Assembly (NCBI RefSeq): GCF_033807575.1 | Contig: NC_084704.1 | Coordinates: forward strand, 31,597,968-31,661,967 | Direction: 5' to 3' | Origin: Cydia pomonella | Taxonomy: Eukaryota; Arthropoda; Insecta; Lepidoptera; Tortricidae | DNA: 64,000 nt | Shown: one piece after another, positions 34,236 through 45,369 of the stretch | Numbering within the stretch: position 1 is the stretch's first letter | Layout of the letters: every line of letters starts with the position of its first letter | Position numbers and translations under genes: made by a program | Notes under the pieces: generated by a model | What the model was told of the DNA's origin: nothing | The model's database searches: none | What the model saw: only the letters and a program-made list of their open reading frames with translations

Positions 34236-37200
34236 TTAAGTAGTGGCGTTGACGGACTCGCGCATCTCTCGGCCCTTGGTCTCGATGGGCAGCAGCAGGC
34301 AGGCGGCGGCGGCCAGCACGGCGGCCGCCGCGTACACGCCCGTCGCTAACGCTATTGAGTTCTTTAGCAGCACCTGGAAACAAAACGTAAAAAAAGAATC
34401 GGCCACGTGCGAGTCGGACTCGCGCAGGAAGGGTTCTGTACCATTATCTATAAAAACGGTCACCCATCCAAGTACTGACCCCGCCCGACGTTGCTTAACT
34501 TCGGTGATTGGATTAGAACCTCGAGATTGGAAAGAAATATTTATTTTATTCTGTTTTTAGTGTTTGTTGATATAGCGTCTCAACACACATATCATAAACC
34601 CTCTATGATGCCTTCAGAATCCGTAAATAATGGCCAACATTACGATAAACTGTTTTGTTACAACAAATTTCTTATCTGTGATAATGTTGTTAAAGAAGCT
34701 TGAAAAAAAAACGAACTGTTTGAAATTTTCCTGTATTTTTTCAACGCTTAATATGAGACAAGGGATAACCCTTAGTATGTTAGCCCACCTGTGCGACGTG
34801 GGAAGTGATCTAGGCGTCGAGGCTGTGATGCACGGACGCCATACCGTTGTGGACCTTATTCGTAAAGTGCACAAGTATTATATTAGCGTACCTGCGCGAC
34901 GTAGGGCGTGACCATGGCGCCGAGCCGCGCCACGCCGCTGCACGCGCCCACGGCCGTGGAGCGCAGCGCCGTGGGGTACACCTGCCGGGACACGACTGCT
35001 GTACTCTCTGCCCGACACTATCAGGCCCAGTTGCACCAAACACGTTTAGCGGTATGGAAGGTAGAGGCACGGAACAGAATCTCCATATACCAAAAAGTGT
35101 CCGACAAAGAACCATAAATAGGTGGCGCTACAATACCTAGAATACTTGAGAAAAAAATCTAATCATAGACAGCGCACTTCACTCCGTCAATAACGCCTAG
35201 GTTTTTAGCTACTCTAGCGCTAGTCTGAAGAGATTTGGAACTATTATTTATAGCTGACCGCTGGACACTTTTGCAAAAGTTCTGCCTACGGAGATTCTGT
35301 TCCTTGCCTCTACCTTCCATATTTAGCGGACTGAGCAATGTCACTCAGCAGCCAACTATGAAACTTTCCATACAATAAAATGTAATGAACTCTTTAACGG
35401 TGACAGACGGTTTGGTACAACCGACCCTTAGACTGGAAATAAGGTCGATCGTGTCAAATTTGAAATTAATTTAATTCGATAAATCCTCCATCGTAACTCT
35501 CATAAGCTAGTCGTCTATTCATAGTAATAATAAGGCTATGATCATACATTATTTTGCGATGCGAAAGAATATGGAAATTGCAGGCACGTCAAGTACGAAA
35601 TAAACTTGCTGTTTTACGATATATGCTTATGTATAAAGGGTGTAAAAACGTGACCTATCAAATCCCCCGCAACCCCTTAGATCAAAATCACAAACGTTTT
35701 GAAGCCTAACTTCTTTGGAACACAGTTTGACCACGAGTCTTTACTATTTGGTACTACAAGACATCCAAAATCGTCAATATATCGAAACAATTCGTCAAAA
35801 ATGTGTCCCTCAAACTAGGGGGCAAAAGCTCTAACATTGACCCCCTCGTTTCCACTGAGCTCGCGTGAAATAATTAGACTACAATAATTGCTTACCTCTG
35901 GTGTATAAACGTACGCGGCCTGAAACAGTCCGGCGATGATGCCGCGCGCCAAGAACAGAATACATGTCAGAAATACACGGCTGAAACATGAAAAAACATT
36001 ACTTTCAAGCAAAAAAATTAAAACACTAGTTTCAAAGATCTCAATTCTGAAGCAAAGAAATGTGACCTTTAATTACTTCACTTAACATTTTTTAGAGTTT
36101 CCTTGAAAGTAAACATTATACTATAATCATTCATCATAATTTATTGTAAAAGAAGGATACAAGTAGAGGGAACCCACCTCAAAAAGTGAAAAGGAGAAAA
36201 ATGGGCAAGTAAATATACTTATTGATTATTATCTAACGCAATAACGAAGCAATATTATATATCAAAATCATTTTAAACAGCACCACAAGTACTACAACTT
36301 ACTTCTCGTTGTAGATCAGCATACACACGCAGACGGAGAATATGATGAACTGTGAGGCCATGGTCTTCTTCCGGCCAAACTTCTCGATAATGAATATGGT
36401 TGCGAAGATGCCTGAAACCATTCAAAAGTAGAAATATCTCATAAATTTTGGTTCCGCCGACAAAATACGAATTCAGTCGATCGCTCAACTGCCGCAATGT
36501 ATTCAAAATCGCATGCGATTTGTTGCATGGTCTATGGAGCTATGGAGCTCCTCAGAGCTTGCGTGTAACCTTATGGTCGCATTAATTAGTATATAATGAG
36601 TGTAGTTATATTTATTTTTAAGTCACGAATGGTATACCGATTTCGGATGAAATACTACTACTACTATATTTTTTAATTTGCACCAAGTTTAAAGTTAAAA
36701 ATTACACAGAAAACGAAATACAAGTTATAATAATGATAACCATGAGAAAAATACCTGGAAATTCAGCAAGCGTAGTCCACAATAAATCCATGTAGTCTGT
36801 GGTCTGCAGAGGTCGGCAGTCGGCGGCGCAGGGCTCTAAAGAGCCGCCGGGCTCTGTTTCGAAGAGCTCCGTGGTCATCAGCACGAGCCCGTAGTAGCAG
36901 AAGGCGCAGGACATCCTGAAAAAGAAAATAGGCTTCAATGAATCGCTCGAATCGAATGAAATGACTAGTTTTCCTATAGCGAAGTTGTATCACGCTAATC
37001 GAATATAGACGACATGTTCCGGAGAGCTTCAATCTCCATATACTAGCACTGTGAATGCTGAGATCAGTTCGCACAGTTACAAAAAATGTCGCGCATAGTG
37101 ACTTAAAATACGAGTTGCATGAAGGTTTTAGAATAAAATATCAGCGGTGACGATGACATGTCTAAAACATTACGAAATAAAACCAATAGGAACAGACTGG

Positions 37201-40200
37201 TACCTATGCAGCATGAGATTTTTGAGTCGCTCCCATTGTCCCAACAACATTGATCGCCCGTTGTCTACTATTATGATAAGTTGATAACAAGTAATTACCA
37301 TATAACCACATCAGTAGACTGGTGGTTCTCAGATGCGGTATGAAATGTCTGAGTCGCCCCTGTTGTCCCAACAACATTGATCGCCCGTTGTCTACTATTA
37401 TGATAAGTTGATAACAAGTAATTACCATATAACCACATCAGTAGACTGGTGGTTCTCAGAAGCGGTATGAGAAGATGTTTATGTCGCCCCCGTTGTTTCA
37501 ACAACATTGATCGTCCGTTGTCTACTATTATGATAAATTGATAACAAGTAATTACCATATAACCCACATCAGTAGATTGGTGGTTCTCAGATGTGGTATG
37601 AGATGTTTGAGTCGCCCTCATTGTCCCAACAACATGATCGTCCGTTGTCTACTATGTATTATGTTAACAAGTATTTACCATATAAACAACAGCAGTAAGT
37701 TAGTTATTCTCAGATGCGGTATGAGCAGATGTTTGAGCCATCCCCGTTGTCCGATGTCCAGTCGTCCCAACATTGGTCGTCCGTTGTTTGTCGCTTATAT
37801 TAGTTAACAAGTATACCTACCATATAAACCACAGCAGTAAACTGGTAGTTCTCAAATGCGGTATGAGCAGATGTTTGAGTCGTCCCCGTTGTCCGATGCC
37901 AACCGAATCGTCGCACACCAGTCGTCCCAACAACATTGGCCGTCCGTTATCTGCCGCTATCTAGAATTATTAAAAAATCTCATTAGTGATTTCCTGACCT
38001 GATTATTTTTGACCTGATTTCAACTCTAACCTGATTATATATTTTGTATGAATTATTCGATTTAAGACAGAAACCTGGGGGGGGGGGGGGGGCTTTGACT
38101 CGTATTGTCGTGTTATGAAGGCTAGATTTGACAAATCTGCGCGTCATCGTATGAATACGTAGTCAGAAGTTTTGCAGTTTGAGATGCATATAAGTGCGAT
38201 TACTTTATATATTCCCAGTAGGTAACAAAAAATTGTTCCTTCGGCATACATCATTTTCGAATTAATTGAATTTCAAATAGACATTCCCGCTGCGTGAGTT
38301 TGCCAGACGAAGCGCTAGTTTTGGATCTGAACTAAACGATATTCTAACAGAACCATCAAGCAACTTTTACCTGTTCCAGCGTGGATAGTGCTCTGTCTGG
38401 CTGTCCGCTAGCGACGTGAAACCTCGCCGATTCCGGCAGCCACTGAAATGAAATACACATTAACTCGTAGACCACGAAAAACTCTCTACAGCTTCTCGCG
38501 TCGAAAGATGACGAAGTATAAATGAATTTAGTTCAAGATTAAAAACGGTCGGCGCTGCAAGCTTCAGTATCACTATCAAGATAATATATCTAAATACAAT
38601 AGATGGAAAGAATTGTACCTCATAGGCCTACTGAGAAAATCATATTGATATTATATTGTTCAATTTTTTAGATCCGAATTTAAAAGTTTTTTCGAACTGC
38701 ACTCACAAAAATTGTACAGAAAACGAAAGAGAAATTAAGTCTACTTTTTCAAAACATGGTGTATTTAAAGACGTACCGGGCATATGAGAGCGAATATCAG
38801 CAGTGGTATAGTGGAGAGAGCCAGTAACCAGTGGAAGCCCAGGGTGGGCATCACTACCAGCGCTAGGGCCACCTCCAGACAAGCTCCCAGCGCCCAGAAA
38901 CACTACAAAAAGTACATTACATTATTGTTATATGATTAGGTTTTCGAATCATTATTAGAAGAGAAATAATAAGGTTAAAAAAAGCTTACGTCAAGTAGGA
39001 CGACGCATTTAGCCCTCTGCTTCGTGGGTAAAAACTCTGCATACAATGTGACACTGAAAAAAAAACATATGACTAGTCCGTTTTCACACCAGACGTCTAT
39101 GCACCTAATAGGGCTATGGCTCACTTCGTAGATACGAACCCGCTCTTTTTTTTGGTTGCATAAAGGAGCCAGGCTTTGAAACAGCCACTTGCATAATTAC
39201 GGTAGTTTCGCAGCGAAGATTGTATGAGTTATTTTGCAAGTGACGGGAAATGAGTTTTCTCACTAAAAATAGTCGTACAAAATTATTTCTGAAGCAACCA
39301 AAATAATGAAAGTGGCTTTTTCAAAATCTAGCTCCTACCTGTCTATTTCCCCCTACGCCAATTTTTATATTTGGGGTTATAAATTATAGCTACACTCACG
39401 ACTGCGGCACACAGCCAATGGCGAAGCCCACAAGACCTCTAAGAAAGAGTAGCCAGAGGAAGTTTGGGGCTATAGCGCTCAACAGCCCATAGTAGAAGAG
39501 CAGAACCCCGCACATGCTGAGAGCCTGTCGACAAAAAGGGTTATATTTATAGGAATATACGCCGTTCTGTCGCATATAGTGTTTAGTTTTATGTTAGTCT
39601 ATAAGGTAATATAGGCCTAAATACATAAACTAAAAACGATTTTGCTACACCTGCATGTAAAAGTACGTCTAAAAGCTGTATAACTACTGTGTTGCAAAGC
39701 TGTTTCAAAGATGAGATGCAAGGATCAAACTCATTGATGATTTTGTAATATCAATTACATGGCTCATAGTTGATTTGGTAAAGCGAATGCCCATTTAGTT
39801 TTTCAATAAAAAAAAATATATAGAAATATTTAATGTACAGTAGGATGGGGCATTTTTATTTTATTTTATTAGGGAGCACAGTTTAAAAAAAGGCCCATTA
39901 TGGTGAATAATTAATGCCTATATTTTTATTTTTATTTAGCTTTAATTTTACTGCCTCTGGATTTTAGTTGAAGTTTTCGTTAAATGTGTTGACTAGATTT
40001 TTATGTAAACATAGCTGAAGTGAAAATAATTAATATTTCCTAGGCAACATATAGTTCATCGCGCCTTCACAAGATGGCATTAATATAATATACCCAATGT
40101 TCATACTTTAATTTCAATGTTCCCGGCGCTTGAAAATTATGCAACATTTTTGTTCGTATTGTCTATATTTTTACTAAATGTAGCAAATGTATAGATATAA

Positions 40201-43200
40201 ATTAACGTAAGCTTGTCAACTCATATATTTATAATTCACCTATGTGCACAGAGATGGCGTTAGTCGGCCTATTATTTACTGATTATAAAAACCTGTAAAA
40301 ATACAGAACATAATGTAACATGTTCGTAAAAATATATTGATGTATTTAAATAGTTTAACATATAAAAAACGGGCATGTTCGTAAAAGTTAACTGTTTACC
40401 AAATATCCCGCAAGATGTCACTATACCGTGCCCATAGAAGACGTACATCGCAGTGCTAAGATTTGTCCTAGTTAAGGACCCGATGCACTGAATATTGTTA
40501 TTGTTGAGAATCAGTTTGAAGTCAATTTGTGTACGGGCTTGTGTATCGCAAGGGACCATTCCGGGCCATCTTGATTATTTAGTAATAAATCTTCCTTTGC
40601 GCTCGATAGCTGTCCTTGTAGCACGCTGCTCGGCCTTAGGCAGTTTAGTAGTGAAGTATAGTTAGTTCCTGTAATATTTTGTAGATAGCGCCGACTGGAA
40701 TAGACTTCTAACATCGTAAAACCGCCTTTGCTTTCGCCTTCACCCCGCACGCCCCATCCCTCTCGGAGAAACTACTCTACATCTGGTGCCCAACGTCGGG
40801 CCGTGCCGTGACGTCGCTAGGTTTATGCCTGTCGAGACACGAAGAGCGAAATTATTGCGGCAAAGCGAAGAAATGGCGGTCAATATGACAGAGAGTCAAT
40901 TCCAGCAGCTATTTGGGACCAATTAATAGCGCTGCACGTCCTGCTCCGTCTCCGGTGAAACATAGTTCCTTTGCTAAGGCTATTTCCTCCTACGACGACA
41001 AAAGGGATCCAACCTGCGTGCAACCGTTTCTAACGGCGGCCACACGTGCTTTAAAAACGTCGGGAACGTAAGCGATAGCGACGCGCTTCTTAGCCTACCT
41101 CTCATGCTGAAGGACACCGCAGCCGTTTGGTGGAACGGCATAAAGGATTCTGTCAAAACCTGGGCGGACTTCGACAGCAAGCTACGAAGGGCATTTGCAC
41201 CCAAGAAAGTAGCTGTGGTACCCCAGCATGAATGGGCAAACGTTCTGGCAACATATCATTCACCCCGCACGCCCCATCCCTCTCGGAGAAACTACTCTAC
41301 AATAGTAATGTCAATTTCCGAAATAAGGGGGGGGGGGGGGGGGCGCATGATGTTTTTTCTACATTTTCCTGCATAAATCAATTGTTTTTCAAAAAAAAGA
41401 TAAAAATGTTTTGGAATGTACGATTTGAGCTCTTTCAACTGACACCCCATTTGACCTAGTCATTAGACTTTGAAATTTTGCCCCTTCTTCATAATGGGTA
41501 TATTCCATACTTAATAAAAATAAAACTTTCTTTTTTTTTATTAAGTATTTTTTTTTTTTTCGATGTGTCTGGGTTAGCGTTGTTCATAACTATTCCAAAT
41601 CAATAGCTTAAGTGGTTCTCGAGATATTTAGGGTTGTGACAGACAGAAGGAGAGACGGACAGAGTCACACCATAAGGGTTCCTTTTGTACCTTTTTGCTA
41701 TAGAACCCTAATTAACTGTCATAGGGACATGTCATTTGACGTGAGAGGTATAGCTATGTGACTGAAATGAGTCCAGCCTATGGCGAAATAGAAATCACAT
41801 TTAATTATCCCATTAAATAATTTAGGCCCATTATCAACCTTCGTGCAATCCGGCAAGGTTCACGATGAAGCGCCGCGCGCTATAGGCGTGGGGGTTTAAA
41901 CAAACATTCTAACCGTTTTTCGTCCATAGCGGTCGCTGATGTTGCCCCAAAATGTAGAGCTGAGCATCATGCCTAGGAACACCACTGTAGTTGTTAAAGC
42001 TTGTTGGTATCTGGAAAAAGGAACATATTGATTAACTGTCTTAAAAGAATAATAATAATTCAACCTATATACGTCCCACTGCTGGGCACAGGCCTCCTCT
42101 CATGCGCGAGAGGGCTCGGGCTATAGTCCCCACGCTAGCCCAATGCGGATTGGGGACTTCACATACACCTTTGAATTTCTTCGCAGATGTATGCAGGTTT
42201 CCTCACGATGTTTTCCTTCACCGAAAAGCTAGTGGTAAATATCAAATGATATTTCGTACATAAGTTCCGAAAAACTCATTGGTACGAGCCAGGATTTGAG
42301 CCCACGACCTCCGGATTGAAAGTCGGACGTCACATCCACTCGGCCACCACCGAAAGAATATTCGGCAAGAATATTATTTGTAAATAAATTTCATACAGTT
42401 TTTTATAGTGAGCCAGCGAAATGATAATTTACATATATTTAATAAATAGCCGGGTCCACACAGAGCGAGCATACGCGCGAGTGCGCCGCCTCGGCCGAGG
42501 CACGTCAACACAGGTCGTATTGTGCGTGAGGAAGTCGCCTCGCACGTATGCTCACTCTGTGTGGACTCAGCTAATGATATAGCTACAACTTATATTGAGA
42601 TGAATCTTTGAAATGTCTGTCAAGGCAGTTATGCAATAACTAATGTAATTACTGAAATTCACCAAAACCATGTCTGGTCATGCTCAATGCTCATGTGCTG
42701 GTTATAGACATCGAGAGCTAAGGATAAACAACTGTACCCTCACCATGAGTTTGATGCGGCCTTAAATGTTAGAGACTGCATCCACTCAAACTATCAGTAT
42801 CAGTACATGGAAGTTTCTTTGCGAGTCACTAACAGATATGTTAGTGTTAAACTCATGGTATTTAAGGATTCTTTTTTATTTTTTATTATAGCCTTTTTGT
42901 CATGACACCCTGTTCGTTTCTTCACTGATGTGTTAAATGTATTAGGTGCCCGCTTGCCAGTCGGCATAGGCCTCCTCCAGCCTTCTCCATTCGTTCCTGT
43001 CTCTGGCAACCCTGCTCCTGCAACAGGCCTGATGTCTTCATCTCATCGTTTGAACTGCCATCCTCTTTTCCTTTTACAGCCTCTTGGGTACAACTGGATC
43101 ACCTTTTTACTCCATTTGTCCATGCCTCTACTGTTATGACCAGACCACTTCCATTTAAAGATAAGGGTAAGGGTATTTAAGGATACTTATCATAAAATAG

Positions 43201-44125
43201 TATCCAGGTTAAAATTAATACAGTGTGCAGAATATGGTTAGGCTATTAAGACATACTTGCTTATATTCCATTCACAATGCAGGGCAGGCGAAAGTATGCT
43301 CAGGATGGTCATCTCCATGGAGTCCGCCATCCAGCATAGACCCGTGCAGAGTGACAGCTTCACCTGGAACCAGCCGAAGCCTAGGGCGTTGACAGCCTGC
43401 GTTACAGTGAATGTATCTGGAATGTAAAATTAAGTGTCAGATAATGAAATGGAAATTTGTCTATATGTATTGCATCACTGGCAACAGCGTCACTCACAAG
43501 AGGGTTTGGACTATAGTTTGCTTGCACACTAGCCCAATATGAATTGGGGACTTCACACAAACCTTTTGCATAAATGTATTGCAGGTTTCCTCATTATAAA
43601 TATCACTGTAAATTCTAAGAAACTCAATGATACAAACTGGAGTTGATGTTACAGGACCATACAAATGCTACATCCATTCTTATATCTGTTTCTTTTTTAT
43701 TATATTTTAACATATTACTAAATAATAATTACTAACATCTATTTTTATAATATAAGTTTTGGATGATTCTATCCTCAGAATTGATTTTATCAGCTGATAA
43801 ACAGAAATTGTAAAAAAGAAATTATAATACTGTCATAAATAATTCTTGATTATTAAATCAAGAATTATTTATGACAGTATTACATACTTAAACTTCGCAT
43901 TTATTATAAGAATATTCATGTTCAGCGACATCAACAATCATTACACGCATTCCAGACAGCGTTTGACGTTGTAAAACAATAAATAATAACAGAATTCCGC
44001 ATACCATCGGGGACCACGGTCACCGAAGCCATTTCGATTTCCTGAGGCGCAGGCATCGGCGGCGGACCAGGCCGCGGTCCCACCGCATTGTCATCCAAAT
44101 CCTGATACCCTTTAGCACGACGCAT
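34236..44125 (-). CDS. SVOP: Synaptic vesicle 2-related protein (SVOP), MFS transporter, 13 exons
   Basis: Twelve-helix major-facilitator transporter of synaptic-type vesicles. Minus-strand coding exons: 44125-44005, 43416-43257, 42010-41914, 39524-39400, 39053-38990, 38902-38777, 38442-38371, 37960-37821, 36915-36755, 36411-36303, 35980-35896, 34981-34892 and 34373-34236. All have GT-AG junctions and the phases sum to 496 codons (495 aa plus TAA; vertebrate SVOP is about 550). Family marks: LTGLCWMADSMEMTILS-like first helix, MFS motif A GNISDRYGRKT (116-126), LRGLVGF, LYAEFLP, WLPESAR, YYGLVLMTTELF, a Cys-containing lumenal loop before TTDYMDLLWTTLAEFPG, IIEKFGRKKTMA, QAAYVYTPEVYPTALR and LPIETKGR (479-485). 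Substrate unknown, as for the family. Introns carry an LTR remnant, SINEs and local exon duplications. Confidence 0.95.
34399..34520 (-). repeat. 5S rRNA-headed SINE-like element in SVOP intron 12
   Basis: Minus-strand 34520-34457 closely matches the 5' and central part of insect 5S rRNA: ATCACCGAAGTTAAGCAACG, then TCAGTACTTGGATGGGTGAC. It runs directly into a repeat tail (TTTTTATAGATAATGGTAC...GCGAGTCCGACTCGCAC) also found near 59740-59795. This is a SINE3-type structure, not a 5S gene. Confidence 0.7.
34789..34858 (-). pseudogene. Decayed copy of SVOP exon 12 (3' half)
   Basis: Reads ATCACTTCCCACGTCGCACAG then GTGGGCTAACATAC on the minus strand, versus ATGGTCACGCCCTACGTCGCGCAG|GTACGCTAATATAA of the true exon end at 34892. 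The upstream CTCGACGCC also matches CTCGGCGCC. A TAG falls in frame just before the copied segment and the 5' half is gone. Offset from the true exon is 103 bp. Confidence 0.65.
35018..35420. mobile_element. MITE in SVOP intron 11
   Basis: Ends pair as GGCCCAGTTGCACCAAAC and GTTTGGTACAACCGACCC. Nested inside, TATGGAAGGTAGAGGCACGG at 35053 pairs with its inverse ending CTACCTTCCATATTTAGCGG near 35330. Confidence 0.7.
37206..37820 (-). repeat. Tandem array of SVOP exon 8-derived units
   Basis: Five degraded units precede (in gene order, follow) the intact exon 8 unit. The recurring motif G(C/T)GGTATGA starts at 37335, 37462, 37593, 37716 and 37858 (the real exon), with a leading partial unit near 37208; periods are 127, 127, 131, 123 and 142 bp. 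On the minus strand each unit encodes a relic such as VDNGRSMLLG...GRLRH...PHLRTTSLLMW, matching the real exon's ADNGRPMLLG...GQRGRLKHLLIPHLRTTSLLLW. The four units nearest 37.2-37.6 kb are almost identical and lack about 36 bases of mid-exon sequence; the one at 37716 keeps part of it. Confidence 0.9.
37821..37960 (-). CDS. SVOP: SVOP coding exon 8, parent of the tandem array
   Basis: The intact unit has acceptor ATTCTAG|ATAGCGG and donor TATATG|GTAGGT. It encodes IAADNGRPMLLGRLVCDDS... to LLLWFIW, the cytoplasmic loop and the start of helix 7, with a phase joining exon 9 as W|MSCAFCYYG. It is the only unit of the array that keeps the full 140 bases and the right frame. Confidence 0.9.
40314..41301 (+). 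mobile_element. Collapsed LTR retrotransposon in SVOP intron 3
   Basis: A 43-bp sequence ending AACTACTCTACA occurs identically at 40739-40781 and 41259-41301, marking the 3' ends of two LTRs. The first is followed by a primer-binding-site-like TGGTGCCCAACGTCGGG (40784). Between them lies a partial gag, with DTAAVWWNGIKD and FAPKKV, broken by a stop and a frameshift upstream. All of pol and most of the second LTR are gone. The 5' edge at 40314 (TGTAACATG) is a guess; Ty3/Gypsy affiliation is likely but not proven. Confidence 0.7.
41634..41715 (+). repeat. Interspersed repeat end
   Basis: ACAGACAGAAGGAGAGACGG followed by AAGGGTTCC and TAGAACCCTAA belongs to the dispersed GTTCCGTA-type repeats seen at 20405 and 59590. 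Confidence 0.5.
42060..42353 (-). repeat. tRNA-related SINE, second full copy
   Basis: Nearly identical to 2173-2472 (differences such as GCGCGAGAG for GTGCGAGAG). The closeness of the copies indicates relatively recent mobilisation. It lies in SVOP intron 2. Confidence 0.85.
42449..42575. mobile_element. GC-rich foldback MITE in SVOP intron 2
   Basis: Inverted ends GGGTCCACACAGAGCGAGC and TGCTCACTCTGTGTGGAC, flanked by AGCTAAT-like sequence; same family as 19690-19848. Confidence 0.8.
42930..43165 (-). pseudogene. LINE fragment (RTE-like RT C-terminus)
   Basis: Split over two frames on the minus strand: KWKWSGHNSRGMDKWSKKV, then RVARDRNEWRRLEEAYADWQ. This KW.GH...W...RDR.EWR..EE.Y pattern is usual at the C-terminus of RTE-type LINE reverse transcriptases. 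It is frameshifted and dead. It lies in SVOP intron 2. Confidence 0.65.
43825..43882. repeat. Perfect 27-bp hairpin in SVOP intron 1
   Basis: Arms 43825-43851 and 43856-43882 are exact inverse complements around the 4-base loop ATTA. It could be a tiny foldback element or, less likely, a small-RNA precursor. Confidence 0.7.
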
Positions 44126-44845
44126 CTTTCACATTCAACAAACACAAACAGTTAAAATCTACGTGGACACTTCGGAATAACGGGAGAAAGAGCGGTTGTT
44201 TTATTATACAGCAACGCAACTACAAATCTTACAGTATTCGTAATATTATTGCGTAAAATGTAACATTGTTGGGATGAACTCTTTTAATTCATTACATTTT
44301 TAACAATTTGTGATTGTTAGAAATAGAAACAAACTTTCGAGTTTCTTCATCAACTTCGCGTTCGCTGAATGCGAAAGTTTTTGTGGCGATGACAGTTTGA
44401 CGTTAATGTCAATATGACAGTTGGTAGCTGCCAAATGAGTTCCGAATTGGATGTTAAAATTTATGAAATCAGCTGGATAACATAAAATAATTTAATTTTA
44501 ATAGATAGGGCTAGCCAAAGAATAAAGAAAGTAGTGGGGCTAGCCCTACATACTGTATTTTTATCGAATATTACAAAATAATATATTGAAATATTTGCAA
44601 ACATTATGACAGATATTGTCTCTTTCTAACACTTATCAAATCACGAGATCGCCATGTATATCGAAAACTTTAAAATGCCAAATAAAAATAAAAAATTGTT
44701 TTTTTTCAGAGCATTTGTAAATTTTACTAGCCAGCTATCCATTGAAGACATCAAAAAGGCGGCAAATAAGAATATAGTATGGTGAACCCAATTTGTCAAT
44801 AAATAATAATAATAATAAAAACTATACTCACCTATTTTTTGGGTG

Positions 44846-45032
44846 CTGTCTATAGTTTGGCCGGACGGTCTTATTTCAAATACAGACAGAGAGAATCAAA
44901 CAGTCTTTGTCTTACGCTAGTACTAGTACTCAAAAGATAGGGATCAGTATTATTTTCCTGGCGCAAGACAAAGAGAGTATGATCCTCTTTATCTATATTT
45001 GAAATAACAGTCCCTGGCCAAATTATAGGAGC
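44846..45032. mobile_element. Foldback MITE upstream of SVOP
   Basis: Left arm CTATAGTTTGGCCGGACGG...TTATTTCAAATA...TCTTTGTCTT pairs with AAGACAAAGA...TATTTGAAATAA...GGCCAAATTATAG at the right. Confidence 0.75.
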
Positions 45033-45062
45033 TCGTGTCCATGATATTATATATAAAAGGGC

Positions 45063-45366
45063 CAATTACATCCAAACTGCCCGATATCGGGCCCGAAATC
45101 AGATCCGATGCCGGGCCTGGCCCTGATAATCGTTTTCCGTTTCACGGAATATCAGCACTTCGTTAACAATATTTGAAATGTAAAAAAAAATATTCATATG
45201 CCAAAATATCAAACATTGAAAATTTTTGGCAATTAGAGTCAAAGTATTTTTTTCATCTCAAATATTGTAAAAGATATATGCTGATATTTGGTGAAACGTA
45301 AAATACTCTTACTGGAATCCGACGTCGGGCCCAACATCGGCCCGTTTGCATGTGGATGTATTTACC
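45063..45366. mobile_element. Foldback element, about 300 bp
   Basis: Outer arms AATTACATCCAAACTG and the inverse-like CATGTGGATGTATTTAC enclose inner pairs CGGGCCCG/CGGGCCC and GTTTCACGGAATATCAGCA/TGCTGATATTTGGTGAAAC. Confidence 0.6.
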
Positions 45367-45369
45367 CCT

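Noticed and set aside
34457..34520. 5S rRNA gene
   Set aside because: Only about half of the molecule is present and it is fused to a dispersed repeat tail.
35815..36012. 65-codon minus-strand frame as an independent small membrane protein
   Set aside because: It is SVOP exon 11 read through its splice sites.
37295..37621. 108-codon minus-strand open frame as a separate gene
   Set aside because: It runs through 2.6 units of the exon 8-derived array and simply repeats relic exon sequence.
37206..37970. CRISPR-like regularly spaced repeats
   Set aside because: Units are contiguous 123-142 bp copies of a neighbouring coding exon, with no short repeat/unique spacer pattern, in a eukaryotic gene.
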